DNA of 64,000 nt, taken from the NCBI GenBank assembly GCA_016793095.1, contig JAEUJQ010000052.1, forward strand, positions 186,001 to 250,000, given 5' to 3'. Both the position numbers and the translations under genes were made by a program. The DNA comes from Myxococcaceae bacterium (GTDB taxonomy: Bacteria; Myxococcota; Myxococcia; Myxococcales; Myxococcaceae). Positions 26,544 through 34,422 of this stretch are shown piece by piece. Below the pieces are notes generated by a model, which had not been told where the DNA came from, ran no database searches, and was given only the letters and a program-made list of their open reading frames with translations. Positions within the stretch are counted from its first letter, which is position 1. The number at the start of each line of letters is the position of its first letter.

Positions 26544-27284
26544 TCAGCCGAGGGTCGCGACCGCGTCGATCACCTGCGCGTCCCCGAGGGCGTCAGCGCC
26601 CTTGACGCCGTGCGCGCGTGACGCCGAGAGCGCGACCGGCCCGGAGGGCAGCTCGATGACGATCAGCAGGCCCTCGGCGTCGGTCCCGGTGAGTGAGAAC
26701 GCCGGCACGAGGCGCTGCTGGTGCATCAGCACCCCGACGAAGGCGCCCACGCCCGGCGCGGCGTTGAACATCGGCCCCTTCGACGCCACCTGCGAGACGT
26801 CCGCGAGGGGCAGCGCGAGGTGCAGCGGCCCCGAGTCGAAGACCAGGCACGGCCCCTTCGCGGTCGTCGTGGCCAGCTCGAGGCGCTTCGCCTGCCTCGG
26901 CAGCCCCCGCACCAGGTGCGCGACGTCGAGCTCGAACGACAGCCCCGCCTCCGACACGAGCCCCTGCTTCACCACCGGCGCGACGAGGTGCACGAGGCGG
27001 TTGGGCAACGGGAGCGTGAGGTGCGGGGCCGCGTCGAAGACCCCCTCGACCCGACGCGTGCGCGCCGCCACCGTGGGGCTCGAGTCGAGGAGGATGACGG
27101 TGCCCGGGCGCTCTTCGGGATCACCCCCGAGCAGCACCGAGAGATCACGAATGGCCAGGTGCCCGCGCAGCGTCTCGTCGTCTCCCACCGCGCGCGCGAC
27201 CTCGACCACGCTGGTCGCCTCGATGGCGTAGCGGGTGCGCGCCGCTTCGAAGAACACACACAGCCGGCGCTCCGAGAGGTTCAA
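26544..27284 (-). CDS. Tandem CheW-like domain protein
   Basis: A 246-residue protein that reads as two CheW-like folds. The first is RRLCVFFEAARTRYAIEATS with VVEVARAV and RGHLAIRDLSVLLGG. The second is GPCLVFDSGPLHLALPLADV with VSQVASKG and a GAFVGVLMHQQRLVPAFSL core. CheW domains couple receptors to CheA kinases. No receptor or CheA is visible here, so it may instead be a scaffold for the neighbouring regulators. It is transcribed toward romR (99-bp gap) and is divergent from the diguanylate cyclase (53-bp gap). Sequence similarity to canonical CheW is weak. Confidence 0.65.
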   Translation of the reverse strand: MNLSERRLCVFFEAARTRYAIEATSVVEVARAVGDDETLRGHLAIRDLSVLLGGDPEERPGTVILLDSSPTVAARTRRVEGVFDAAPHLTLPLPNRLVHLVAPVVKQGLVSEAGLSFELDVAHLVRGLPRQAKRLELATTTAKGPCLVFDSGPLHLALPLADVSQVASKGPMFNAAPGVGAFVGVLMHQQRLVPAFSLTGTDAEGLLIVIELPSGPVALSASRAHGVKGADALGDAQVIDAVATLG

Positions 27285-27337
27285 GGCGAATCCGCTGCGG
27301 GAAAAGCCCGCGTCATCTGGTACGACGAGCCTCGACC

Positions 27338-28732
27338 ATGGCGCAGATCCTGTTGGTGGACGACGAAAAGGTCGCGCGCACCCTGTACGCCGACTTCCTC
27401 ACGGGGGCAGGCCACCAGGTCGTGTCCGCGGCGTCCACCGCAGACGCGCACACCGCGCTCGCGAGCCAGAAGTTCGACCTCGTCGTCACCGATCTGATCT
27501 TCCCGCAGTCGGACGGCATGGAGCTGCTTCAGTCCGTGAAGTCGCGGTACCCGGGCTGTGAGGTGCTCGTCATCACCGCGCTCGACAAGGTGGAGCCTGC
27601 GGTGCGCGCCATCAAGAGCGGCGCCTCGGACTACCTCGTCAAGCCCGTCACCCCCGAGGTGCTCGCTCAGGCCGTCGTCCGGGCGCTCACGCAGAACTCG
27701 CTGCTCAAGGAGCACGAGGCGCTGCGCCGCTACGTGACCCTGCTCGAGGCCGGCCAGCGCATCGCCACCACGCTCGAGCGCGATCGCCTGATCGAGACGG
27801 CGAGCGCGGGCTTCCTGTCGTTGTGCGCCGCCGACGCCGCGGCCCTCTTCATCCGCGACGAAGACGCGCTGACGCTCGCGGGCTGGGCGGGCGCTCCAGA
27901 AGACGGCCGCGAGGCGCTCACCAGCGTCCTCACCCCGCTCGTCTCCACCGCCCTCGCCGCCCACCCCCGCTTCGGCCGGGAGCTCGAGCTCACCGAGGCG
28001 CACGGGCCCTACGACACCGCCTTCCTCCTGCCCGCGATCGACGGCGACACGCAGCTCGGCGCGGTGGTGCTGCTCTTCACCGGCGACATCCCCGACGCGG
28101 GCGTCGAGGCCGGCGCCTACCTCGCGCGGCACCTCTCGCTCGCGCTGAAGAACCTGGGCCGCTTCGCCGAGGTGGAAGATCTCGTCTACCTCGACGATCT
28201 CACCCACCTCTTCAACAGCCGCTACCTCGAGCTGGTGCTGGACAAGGAGTTCAAGAACTCGACGAAGGACGCCAAGCCCTTCTCCCTGCTCTTCCTCGAC
28301 CTCGACTACTTCAAGAGCGTCAACGACACCCACGGCCACGTCGTGGGATCGAAGCTGCTCGTCGAGGTGGCGCGCGTGCTGAAGGGCTGCGTGCGCGACA
28401 ACGACATCGTGTGCCGATGGGGCGGTGACGAGTACGTGCTGCTGCTCCGGGGCACCGACTCGGGCGGCGCCCTCAAGGTGGCCGAGCGCATTCGCCGCGC
28501 CGTCGAGAGCCACCGCTTCCTCGCGCGCGAGGGCTTCGGGCTCAACATCACGACCTGCATCGGCATCGCCACCTGGCCGGAGCACGCGCAGGACAAGGAC
28601 ACCCTGCTCGACTTCGCCGATCGCGCGATGTACCGCGGCAAGAAGGGCTCGCGGAACATCATCTACATGGCGTCGAAGGGCCTCGAGGCGACGCCCGCGG
28701 CGCGGCACCAGACCCAGCCGCCAGAGGAGTGA
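27338..28732 (+). CDS. REC-GAF-GGDEF diguanylate cyclase response regulator
   Basis: A 464-residue cytoplasmic regulator. Receiver domain 1-120 carries D8/D9, phospho-acceptor D52 (VTDLIFP) and K102. A GAF-like domain spans ~130-275. A GGDEF domain spans ~285-445 with active site GGDEY (362-366) and an intact inhibitory RxxD site (RDND, 353-356). It should make cyclic di-GMP from GTP and be product-inhibited. It is divergent from the CheW-like/romR pair. In Myxococcus xanthus I recall a GGDEF protein encoded two loci from romR, consistent with this order. The stop abuts the convergent PilQ-like gene with no spacer. Confidence 0.9.
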   Translation: MAQILLVDDEKVARTLYADFLTGAGHQVVSAASTADAHTALASQKFDLVVTDLIFPQSDGMELLQSVKSRYPGCEVLVITALDKVEPAVRAIKSGASDYLVKPVTPEVLAQAVVRALTQNSLLKEHEALRRYVTLLEAGQRIATTLERDRLIETASAGFLSLCAADAAALFIRDEDALTLAGWAGAPEDGREALTSVLTPLVSTALAAHPRFGRELELTEAHGPYDTAFLLPAIDGDTQLGAVVLLFTGDIPDAGVEAGAYLARHLSLALKNLGRFAEVEDLVYLDDLTHLFNSRYLELVLDKEFKNSTKDAKPFSLLFLDLDYFKSVNDTHGHVVGSKLLVEVARVLKGCVRDNDIVCRWGGDEYVLLLRGTDSGGALKVAERIRRAVESHRFLAREGFGLNITTCIGIATWPEHAQDKDTLLDFADRAMYRGKKGSRNIIYMASKGLEATPAARHQTQPPEE

Positions 28733-29221
28733 TCACTCCACGTCGCGGACGATCAGCGTGTTGGTGCGCGCGTCCACGCTCACCGTGCCCCGCGGCGACA
28801 AGAGGCCCTTCACCTGCTGCGCGAGCTCCTCGGCGTTCGCGTAGTTGACGGGGATGAGGCGCACTGAGAGCGGCCTCTCGGCGAGCTGGGCGTCCTGCAC
28901 CTTGCGGCGCGCCTCGGCCTCCTCGGCCAGCTTCGAGAGCGGCGCCACCCGCACGATCGAGCCGACCCGCTCGACGCCCAGCCCCTTCGACGCCACCACC
29001 ACCCGGAACGCCTCGTCCCAGGGCACGTTCCGCAGCTTCAGCGTCACCTTGCCCGACACCTCCTCGCTGGTGACGAGGTTGAAGCGGCCCACCTCGGCGA
29101 ACAGGCGCAGCACCGAGTGCAGCTCGGCGTTGTGCAGCTCGAGGCTGATGCGGCGTGGCGCCCCCGCGAGCGCAGCCGTGGAGGTGCAGAGGGTGAGGGC
29201 GAGGACGAGGGTGGTGCGCAT
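28733..29221 (-). CDS. Short PilQ-like secretin N-domain protein (no secretin pore)
   Basis: A 162-residue protein with signal peptide (LALTLCTSTAALA). An STN/N0-like domain follows (ISLELHNAELHSVLRLFAEV, TLKLRNVPWDEAFRVVVASK), then an N1-like segment (RLIPVNYANAEELAQQVKGL, VSVDARTNTLIVRDVE). This is the order found before the pore of PilQ-type secretins, yet the gene stops right after the TLIVRD motif. It may be a stand-alone periplasmic adaptor for a type IV pilus or secretion machine, or a decayed remnant. The stop forms TGATCA with that of the converging cyclase gene. Confidence 0.78.
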   Translation of the reverse strand: MRTTLVLALTLCTSTAALAGAPRRISLELHNAELHSVLRLFAEVGRFNLVTSEEVSGKVTLKLRNVPWDEAFRVVVASKGLGVERVGSIVRVAPLSKLAEEAEARRKVQDAQLAERPLSVRLIPVNYANAEELAQQVKGLLSPRGTVSVDARTNTLIVRDVE

Positions 29222-29290
29222 GGGCCCGGGGACTGGCTCGAGCCTACGCCCTGCCCGAGCGCCCCTGCACTCCCACCCGGCCCGACACGC

Positions 29291-30163
29291 TCACTTCGGC
29301 GGCGAGACGAACGAGTAGATGAGCCCGGCGACGCCACCGACCAGGACGACGCCGCCGCCGATCATCAACGCGTTGGCGGGCACGGCCTTGGCGTTGGCCT
29401 GGTTCGCGAACTCCTGCCGCTCGGCGCGCGAGATGGCCGTGTTGCGGGCCTGCGCCGCGTCGTTGGCCGAGCTCACGCCCAGCGCGATGCCTGGCGCCGC
29501 CGCGGCGACGCCTGCCACCATCGCGATGATGGAGACGATGCGCACCACGTTCGCCGGGGGTCCTTCGTCGTTGGTGACGCCCTTCGCCAACACCGCCTCG
29601 GGGAGCCCCTGCTCGGCGGCGAGCAGCGGGGGTTGGAGCGGCTCGAAGTTGATGCTGGCCACCTGGCCCGACTTCACGCGCAGCCGCGTCGTGCGCTTGC
29701 CTGACGGGAAGACGGCTTCGACCTCGTATTCGCCGGGCGCGACGAAGAGCGCCACCGGACCGGCGGGGAACTCCCTGCCTTGCACGGTGATGCGGGCCGC
29801 CCGCGCCGCGAACACCTCGACCAGCCCCTTGCCGTCCGAGCCTGCCTTGCCGAGGAAGGTGCCCACCTGCTGCGCGAGTACGGAGGCGTCGGCGGCCTCG
29901 GGCGCCCGCGCGAGGGCGACCCGGTAGTAGAGCGTCGCGAAGGCGCCGTCACCGACCTTCTCGTACGCCTTGCCCAGCCGCTTCGCCGACTCGGGGGTGC
30001 CCTTGTAGAGCTCGGCCTCGCGGTACAGGGCGATGGCCGCCGCGTCTTCACCCTTCGCGGCCATGGCCTCGGCGCGGGCGAAGTAGTCCGCGTACCCGGC
30101 TTCACCTTCTGCCTCTCCCGGCAGACCGGCCACCACTGCGCACGCCAGCAACGAGACGATCAC
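29291..30163 (-). CDS. TPR/PEGA-like envelope protein with C-terminal helices
   Basis: A 290-residue protein. A signal-like N terminus (MIVSLLACAVVAGLPG) starts at GTG. TPR-type helices at ~20-100 include YADYFARAEAMAAKGEDAAA and YEKVGDGAFATLYYRVALAR. A PEGA-like beta segment at ~115-170 has ITVQGREFPAGPVALFVAPG. Two hydrophobic helices (~205-228, ~265-285) end in YSFVSPPK. Similar TPR-plus-PEGA proteins are frequent in myxobacterial envelopes. It lies between the PilQ-like gene and the Mla operon in the same direction; gaps of about 70 bp leave operon membership open. Function unknown. Confidence 0.68.
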   Translation of the reverse strand: MIVSLLACAVVAGLPGEAEGEAGYADYFARAEAMAAKGEDAAAIALYREAELYKGTPESAKRLGKAYEKVGDGAFATLYYRVALARAPEAADASVLAQQVGTFLGKAGSDGKGLVEVFAARAARITVQGREFPAGPVALFVAPGEYEVEAVFPSGKRTTRLRVKSGQVASINFEPLQPPLLAAEQGLPEAVLAKGVTNDEGPPANVVRIVSIIAMVAGVAAAAPGIALGVSSANDAAQARNTAISRAERQEFANQANAKAVPANALMIGGGVVLVGGVAGLIYSFVSPPK

Positions 30164-30233
30164 ACGCTACTCCTGGTGTCGAAGGGCACTCGGGGCCTCT
30201 CTACACGAGCCGGGGCCGCGTGCCCACGGCTCG

Positions 30234-31376
30234 TCACTTCTTCTCGACGGGCTTGCCGGCCTTGTCCACCTGCTCGCTGTTCGAGATGGAGTAGCGGACC
30301 AGCTCTCTGAGGATGCGGTTGCGCTTCACGTTCCCGAGGATCTCCTTGAGATCCTCGTAGACCGTGGGGTCGTTGATGATCGCGCCGAGAGAGCCCTCCC
30401 CTTTGCTGATCTTCGTCGTCAGCGCCTTGATGTCGGCGGCCGCCTGACCGAGGTCGGACAGCAGCACCCGGGAGTCTCCATAGACGAGCTGGTAGACGAC
30501 CCCGTCTTTCCGGGTCTTCGCGTCGTTCACCAGGGTGGACACCTCTTCAGCGGCCTTCCCGAGGTCCGAGATCGAGGTGGCGATCTGCTTGTCGTAGATG
30601 AGGGCGTGCAGCGAGCCTTCACCGGTCTTCACGTCGGCGAGCAGGCCGTCCACCTTCACGATCGCCGAGTCGAGCTTCACCGCGCTCTGCGAGATCTGCG
30701 CGATCACCGTCTTCACGTCGGCGGGGATGCTCCGGTCGTAGATGAGGGTGTGCGCCAGGCCCTTCCCCTGCTCCACCTCGCGCATGATGTTCCTGGTGGA
30801 CTTCACGATCTCCGAGACGTCCGACACGAGCTCCTTGTTCGTGTACGACGCCACGCCGGTGCGCAGGTCGCGGGTGATGCCGACGGTGTTGTCGATGATC
30901 TCTCCGGTCGCCTTGAGGATCGACGAGATGTCACCGGACGAGCCGGTGGTCAGCTCGGCCCCGTCGGCCATGGCCGGTTCCGCCTGACTGCCGATGGAGA
31001 TGTCGACCGCCTTGTCGCCGAGCACGCCGCGGTTGGTGATGCGCGCCACCGAGTCCTTGCGAATGCGCTCCTCGTACTTCTTCACCACCTCCATGGTGAC
31101 GATGATGCGCTTGTCCTCGAGATCCGAGCCGAACTTGATGCTGGTGACCCGGCCCACGTTGACGCCACCCAGGCGCACGGGCGAGTCGAACTGCAGGCCG
31201 TCCACGTTCTCGAAGGCGCCCGTGTAGACGTTCTGCTTGTCGAAGAGGTTGCGCTCCTTGCCGATGACGAAGACGACGAGCAGGGCGAGGGCGATGCCGA
31301 GGGCGATGAAGAGCCCGGCGCGAATGATGATGCGGCGCTCGCGCTCGGCCGGGTTGAGGGGTTGGGGCGTGCTCAT
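30234..31376 (-). CDS. mlaD: MlaD-like MCE lipid-transport protein
   Basis: A 380-residue substrate-binding subunit of an Mla-type phospholipid ABC system. One N-terminal membrane helix (AGLFIALGIALALLVVFVIG) is followed by the MCE domain (~45-125: ENVDGLQFDSPVRLGGVNVG, VTSIKF, GVLGDKAVDI). A long helical C-terminal part with repeated GxGSLHALIYD/GEGSLGAIINDP segments follows. MCE proteins form hexamers in the periplasm and move lipids between membranes. Only three bases separate it from the upstream ATPase gene, indicating one operon. It is longer than E. coli MlaD, as in other delta-proteobacteria. Confidence 0.9.
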   Translation of the reverse strand: MSTPQPLNPAERERRIIIRAGLFIALGIALALLVVFVIGKERNLFDKQNVYTGAFENVDGLQFDSPVRLGGVNVGRVTSIKFGSDLEDKRIIVTMEVVKKYEERIRKDSVARITNRGVLGDKAVDISIGSQAEPAMADGAELTTGSSGDISSILKATGEIIDNTVGITRDLRTGVASYTNKELVSDVSEIVKSTRNIMREVEQGKGLAHTLIYDRSIPADVKTVIAQISQSAVKLDSAIVKVDGLLADVKTGEGSLHALIYDKQIATSISDLGKAAEEVSTLVNDAKTRKDGVVYQLVYGDSRVLLSDLGQAAADIKALTTKISKGEGSLGAIINDPTVYEDLKEILGNVKRNRILRELVRYSISNSEQVDKAGKPVEKK

Positions 31377-31379
31377 CGG

Positions 31380-32171
31380 TCAGCTCGCTCGCGCGTCGAG
31401 GAAGGCGCGCACGTCGGGGTGGGTCGAGGCCTTGAACTCGGCGACGGTGCCCTGGGCCACGATCTTCCGGTGGGCCAGCATCGCCATGCGATCGGACACG
31501 CGAAACGCGCTGTCCATGTCGTGGGTGACGACGATCTGCGTGCAGCCCAGCTTCTCCTTCATCGAGAGGATCAGCTCGTCGATCACCCGGGTCGAGATGG
31601 GGTCGAGGCCGGTGGACGGCTCGTCATACAGGATGATCTCGGGCTCGATGGCGATGGCGCGCGCCAGGCCCACGCGCTTGCGCATGCCACCGGACAGATC
31701 GGACGGCCGCATGTGCTCGACGCCTGGCAGGTTCACCAGCTTCAGCACCCGCGCCACGCGCTCGGTGAGCTCGTCGTGCGACAGCTTCAGGTGCTCGTTC
31801 AGGGGGTAGGCGATGTTCTCGCCGACGCTCAAGGAGTCGAACAGCGCCGCGCCCTGGAACACCATCGACACGCGCTTGCGCACCTCGCGCAGCTGCTTCT
31901 CGTTCATCTGCGCGACGTTCTCCTCGTGCAACAGCACCTGCCCCTGATCCGGGTACATGAGGCCGATGAGGCACTTGAGCAGCACGCTCTTGCCCGAGCC
32001 CGACCCGCCGATGATGGTGAGCGTCTCGCCCTTCTTCACGTCCAGGTTGAGCCCCTCGTAGATCTTCTTGGGGCCGAAGCTCTTCCAGAGCTCGACGAAG
32101 CGGATCACCGGCTCCTCGCTCGAGGGCTCGGGCGCGCGGCGGGTGATCTCGGTGGCGCTCACGGGCATCAC
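31380..32171 (-). CDS. mlaF: MlaF-type ABC ATPase
   Basis: ATP-binding subunit (263 aa) of the lipid-transport system. Walker A is GGSGSGKS, signature LSGGMRKRVGLARA, Walker B EIILYDEPSTGLDPIS, H-loop VTHDMDSAF. The Met-containing LSGGM signature and GLDPIS are typical of Mla/Ttg2A ATPases. The GTG at 32171 or the adjacent ATG at 32168 starts translation right after the permease stop. It energises lipid movement through MlaE and MlaD. No MlaB (STAS) gene is present in this operon. Confidence 0.92.
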   Translation of the reverse strand: MMPVSATEITRRAPEPSSEEPVIRFVELWKSFGPKKIYEGLNLDVKKGETLTIIGGSGSGKSVLLKCLIGLMYPDQGQVLLHEENVAQMNEKQLREVRKRVSMVFQGAALFDSLSVGENIAYPLNEHLKLSHDELTERVARVLKLVNLPGVEHMRPSDLSGGMRKRVGLARAIAIEPEIILYDEPSTGLDPISTRVIDELILSMKEKLGCTQIVVTHDMDSAFRVSDRMAMLAHRKIVAQGTVAEFKASTHPDVRAFLDARAS

Positions 32172-32172
32172 G

Positions 32173-33024
32173 TCAGAAGGCGAGGAACAGCTTGGTCATG
32201 AAGAAGTCGGACAAGCAGACGGACACCGACGCGATCGCCACCGTCTCGGTGGTGGCCTGCCCCACGCCCTCGGTGCCTCCGGTGACGTTGAAGCCCTTGA
32301 AGCAGCCGACGATGGCGATGATGAGGCCGAAGACGAAGGACTTGAAGATGCCGCCCCAGAAGTCCATCAGCGACACCGTGTCGATGGCCGAGCGGAAGTA
32401 CTGATCGAACGGAATGTCGTACTGCTGGTTCACCACCACCGAGCCCGCCGCCAGCCCGAGGATGTCGGCCAGCGCGGTGAGCGACGGCATCACGATCGCG
32501 CAGGCGATCAGGCGGGGCGTGACGAGCTTCTTGATCGGATCTGCGCCGAGCGCCGAGATGGCGTCGATCTGCTCGGTCACCTTCATCGAGCCGAGCTCTG
32601 CGGTGATGCCCGAGCCGATGCGCGCCCCGACCGTCAGCGCCGTCAGCACCGGCCCCAGCTCGCGGAAGAGCGTCAAGATGACGACCTTCCCCACGGTGTG
32701 CTGCACGCCGAACTTCGCGAGGAAGTAGGCGAACTGCAGCGAGATGACGAGGCCTGCGAAGAGGGCCACCAGGGTGGCGATGGACAACGAGCGCACGCCC
32801 AGCATCACCACCTGGTACGCGGTCGCGCCGAGGGCCAGCGGCGGCGTGACGGCGCGGACGCACGCCCGCGTGAACATGAAGACCATGCCCCCGAGCTGCA
32901 GCCACGCGCGGCTGATGCGCGCCGAGAAGGGGACGATCGACGCGAGCTCCTGCTGCACCATGTCGGCGAGCTCGGTTTCGCCAGACGTCGTTCGGCGCGG
33001 CGCGGGGGCTGATGGCTCGCTCAT
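32173..33024 (-). CDS. mlaE: MlaE-type permease
   Basis: Permease (283 aa) of the Mla-type lipid transporter with five to six membrane helices. Family motifs: FRELGPVLTALTVGARIGSG, AELGSMKVTEQIDAI, LGADPIKKLVTPR, YDIPFDQYF, CFKGFNVTGGTEGVGQATTE. The N terminus is a cytoplasmic Ser/Pro/Thr segment. The ATG at 33024 overlaps the stop of the upstream lipoprotein as ATGA, which fixes the start and rules out the longer open frame. It forms the membrane channel working with the MlaF and MlaD products. Confidence 0.93.
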   Translation of the reverse strand: MSEPSAPAPRRTTSGETELADMVQQELASIVPFSARISRAWLQLGGMVFMFTRACVRAVTPPLALGATAYQVVMLGVRSLSIATLVALFAGLVISLQFAYFLAKFGVQHTVGKVVILTLFRELGPVLTALTVGARIGSGITAELGSMKVTEQIDAISALGADPIKKLVTPRLIACAIVMPSLTALADILGLAAGSVVVNQQYDIPFDQYFRSAIDTVSLMDFWGGIFKSFVFGLIIAIVGCFKGFNVTGGTEGVGQATTETVAIASVSVCLSDFFMTKLFLAF

Positions 33025-33515
33025 GGGCGTTTCTCCTGCGCGAACCCGCTCACCAGCCCGTCGAAGGTGGCCTGCCACTTCGGGCGCTGGCCGCGCGGGG
33101 TGACGTACGTGAAGTCGTGCACGCAGCCGTTCTTCTTCAGCACCACCACCTCGACCTCGGCGGGCACGCCGTCGATCGAGACGCTGTAGATGCTCCGCAG
33201 CGCCGCCCGGCCATCGAGGGTCAACGGCGCCCGGTCGGTGAGCACCCGCTCCTCGAAGCCGATCAGCAGGTGACTCGTCAGCACCTCGAGCGTGGGGTCG
33301 CCGTGATCCTTGCAGGTCGAGTTGGTGGCGATGAGGTGGCCGTCGGTGGACGCCCAGGCGAGATCGTTCTCGGCGAAGTCGATGCGGCGCCACGCGGGGT
33401 CGGCGGGAGCCACCACCTTGTAGGCGAGCCCGTCTTTGAAGAAGCGACCCTCGCGCAGCCCCGCCCCGCACCCGAGCAGGAGCACCAGGCACACCCCTGA
33501 CGACAGGAGACGCAT
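33021..33515 (-). CDS. Mla-operon lipoprotein of unknown function
   Basis: First gene of the leftward Mla operon, encoding a 164-residue lipoprotein ([19 protein letters not shown], lipobox LLGC). The body is a single compact domain ([57 protein letters not shown]) resembling small lipoproteins that accompany Mla genes in myxobacteria. Its overlap with mlaE implies a linked role, perhaps as an outer- or inner-membrane partner of the lipid shuttle (inference). It is divergent from lexA with a 139-bp shared promoter region. Confidence 0.8.
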   Translation of the reverse strand: MRLLSSGVCLVLLLGCGAGLREGRFFKDGLAYKVVAPADPAWRRIDFAENDLAWASTDGHLIATNSTCKDHGDPTLEVLTSHLLIGFEERVLTDRAPLTLDGRAALRSIYSVSIDGVPAEVEVVVLKKNGCVHDFTYVTPRGQRPKWQATFDGLVSGFAQEKRP

Positions 33516-33591
33516 CGGCGGGCAGCTAACCCCGAGACGAGCGGCCGAGCACGATTTCGAACGGCCACCGCCCCGGCCGGCGCCTGAAAAG

Positions 33592-33627
33592 TTGACTCTA
33601 CACGGACGTTCAGGGACCATACTGAAC
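33592..33627 (+). promoter_or_regulatory. LexA operator and promoter of lexA
   Basis: The 17-mer CTACACGGACGTTCAGG (33598-33614) agrees with 15 of 17 positions of the delta-proteobacterial LexA box CTRHAMRYBYGTTCAGS as I recall it. GTTCAG (33608-33613) is mirrored by CTGAAC (33622-33627) with an 8-bp spacer. A -35 TTGACT (33592-33597) and a possible -10 CATACT (33618-33623, long 20-bp spacing) overlap the box, so lexA is probably self-repressed. Confidence 0.75.
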
Positions 33628-33654
33628 GCACGTTTCCGACTGAAAGGGTGTCCC

Positions 33655-34317
33655 GTGGAAGAGCTCACCGACCGGCAGAAAGAGATCCTCTCGTTCATCA
33701 CCAAGACGAGCGAGGAGCGCGGGTTCCCGCCGACGATCCGCGAGATCGGCGAGGAGATGGGCATCGCCTCCACGAACGGGGTGAACGATCACCTGAAGGC
33801 CCTCGAGCGCAAGGGGTACCTCACGCGGGGAGAACAGCAGAGCCGCTCGCTCGTTCCCACCAAGCGGGCGCGCCTCATCCTCGGGCTGGGCAGCCCCTCG
33901 AAGCGTGACGCCAACATGATCGACGTCCCCCTGCTCGGGCGGGTCGCCGCAGGTGCACCCCTGCTCGCGACCGAGAACATCGAAGACTCGGTGCGCATCG
34001 ACTCGTTCCTGCTGGGCGGCGCTGGTGGGAAAGAGGTCTTCGCCCTGCGCGTGAAGGGCGAGTCGATGATCGAAGACGGCATCTACGACGGCGACTTCCT
34101 CTTCGTGCGCAAGGCGCCGAGCGCGTCACCGGGCGACATCGTGGTGGCGCTGATCGAGGACGAGGCCACGGTGAAGCGCTACTACCCCGAGGGCGACAAG
34201 ATCCGCTTTCAGCCCGCGAACAAGACGATGCAGCCGATCTACGTCCAGAAGTCCCAGTTCAAGCAGACGATGATCCTCGGGAAGGTCGTCGGCGTGTACC
34301 GGAAGATGCCGAGCTGA
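33655..34317 (+). CDS. lexA: LexA SOS-response repressor
   Basis: Transcriptional repressor and self-cleaving protease (220 aa) of the DNA-damage response. The N-terminal winged helix is [20 protein letters not shown] with [20 protein letters not shown]. The cleavage bond is A99-G100 (GRVAAGAP), and the catalytic Ser-Lys pair is S137 (KGESMIEDG) and K174 (EATVKRYY). RecA filaments trigger self-cleavage and so derepress SOS genes. The GTG at 33655 with AAAGGG upstream is chosen because the preceding frame is unlike LexA. Its operator is described at 33592. Confidence 0.97.
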   Translation: MEELTDRQKEILSFITKTSEERGFPPTIREIGEEMGIASTNGVNDHLKALERKGYLTRGEQQSRSLVPTKRARLILGLGSPSKRDANMIDVPLLGRVAAGAPLLATENIEDSVRIDSFLLGGAGGKEVFALRVKGESMIEDGIYDGDFLFVRKAPSASPGDIVVALIEDEATVKRYYPEGDKIRFQPANKTMQPIYVQKSQFKQTMILGKVVGVYRKMPS

Positions 34318-34325
34318 GACGCTCT

Positions 34326-34366
34326 TCCGGTTCGACTCCGCCTTCGTTCGGCCTGCGCTCCTCGGC
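34326..34366 (+). repeat. Dispersed intergenic repeat, copy A
   Basis: A 41-base stretch beginning TCCGGTTCGACT and ending TGCGCTCCTCGGC, just after lexA. A 35-base version with a short internal gap and two changes is found at 63760-63794. Both lie directly downstream of a rightward gene. No hairpin strong enough to be a terminator is evident. Confidence 0.6.
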
Positions 34367-34422
34367 GCATGGTGACGAGGTGACGTTGCCTCGTCGTCTC
34401 CGCCCTCACTCGCGGCTCCGTC

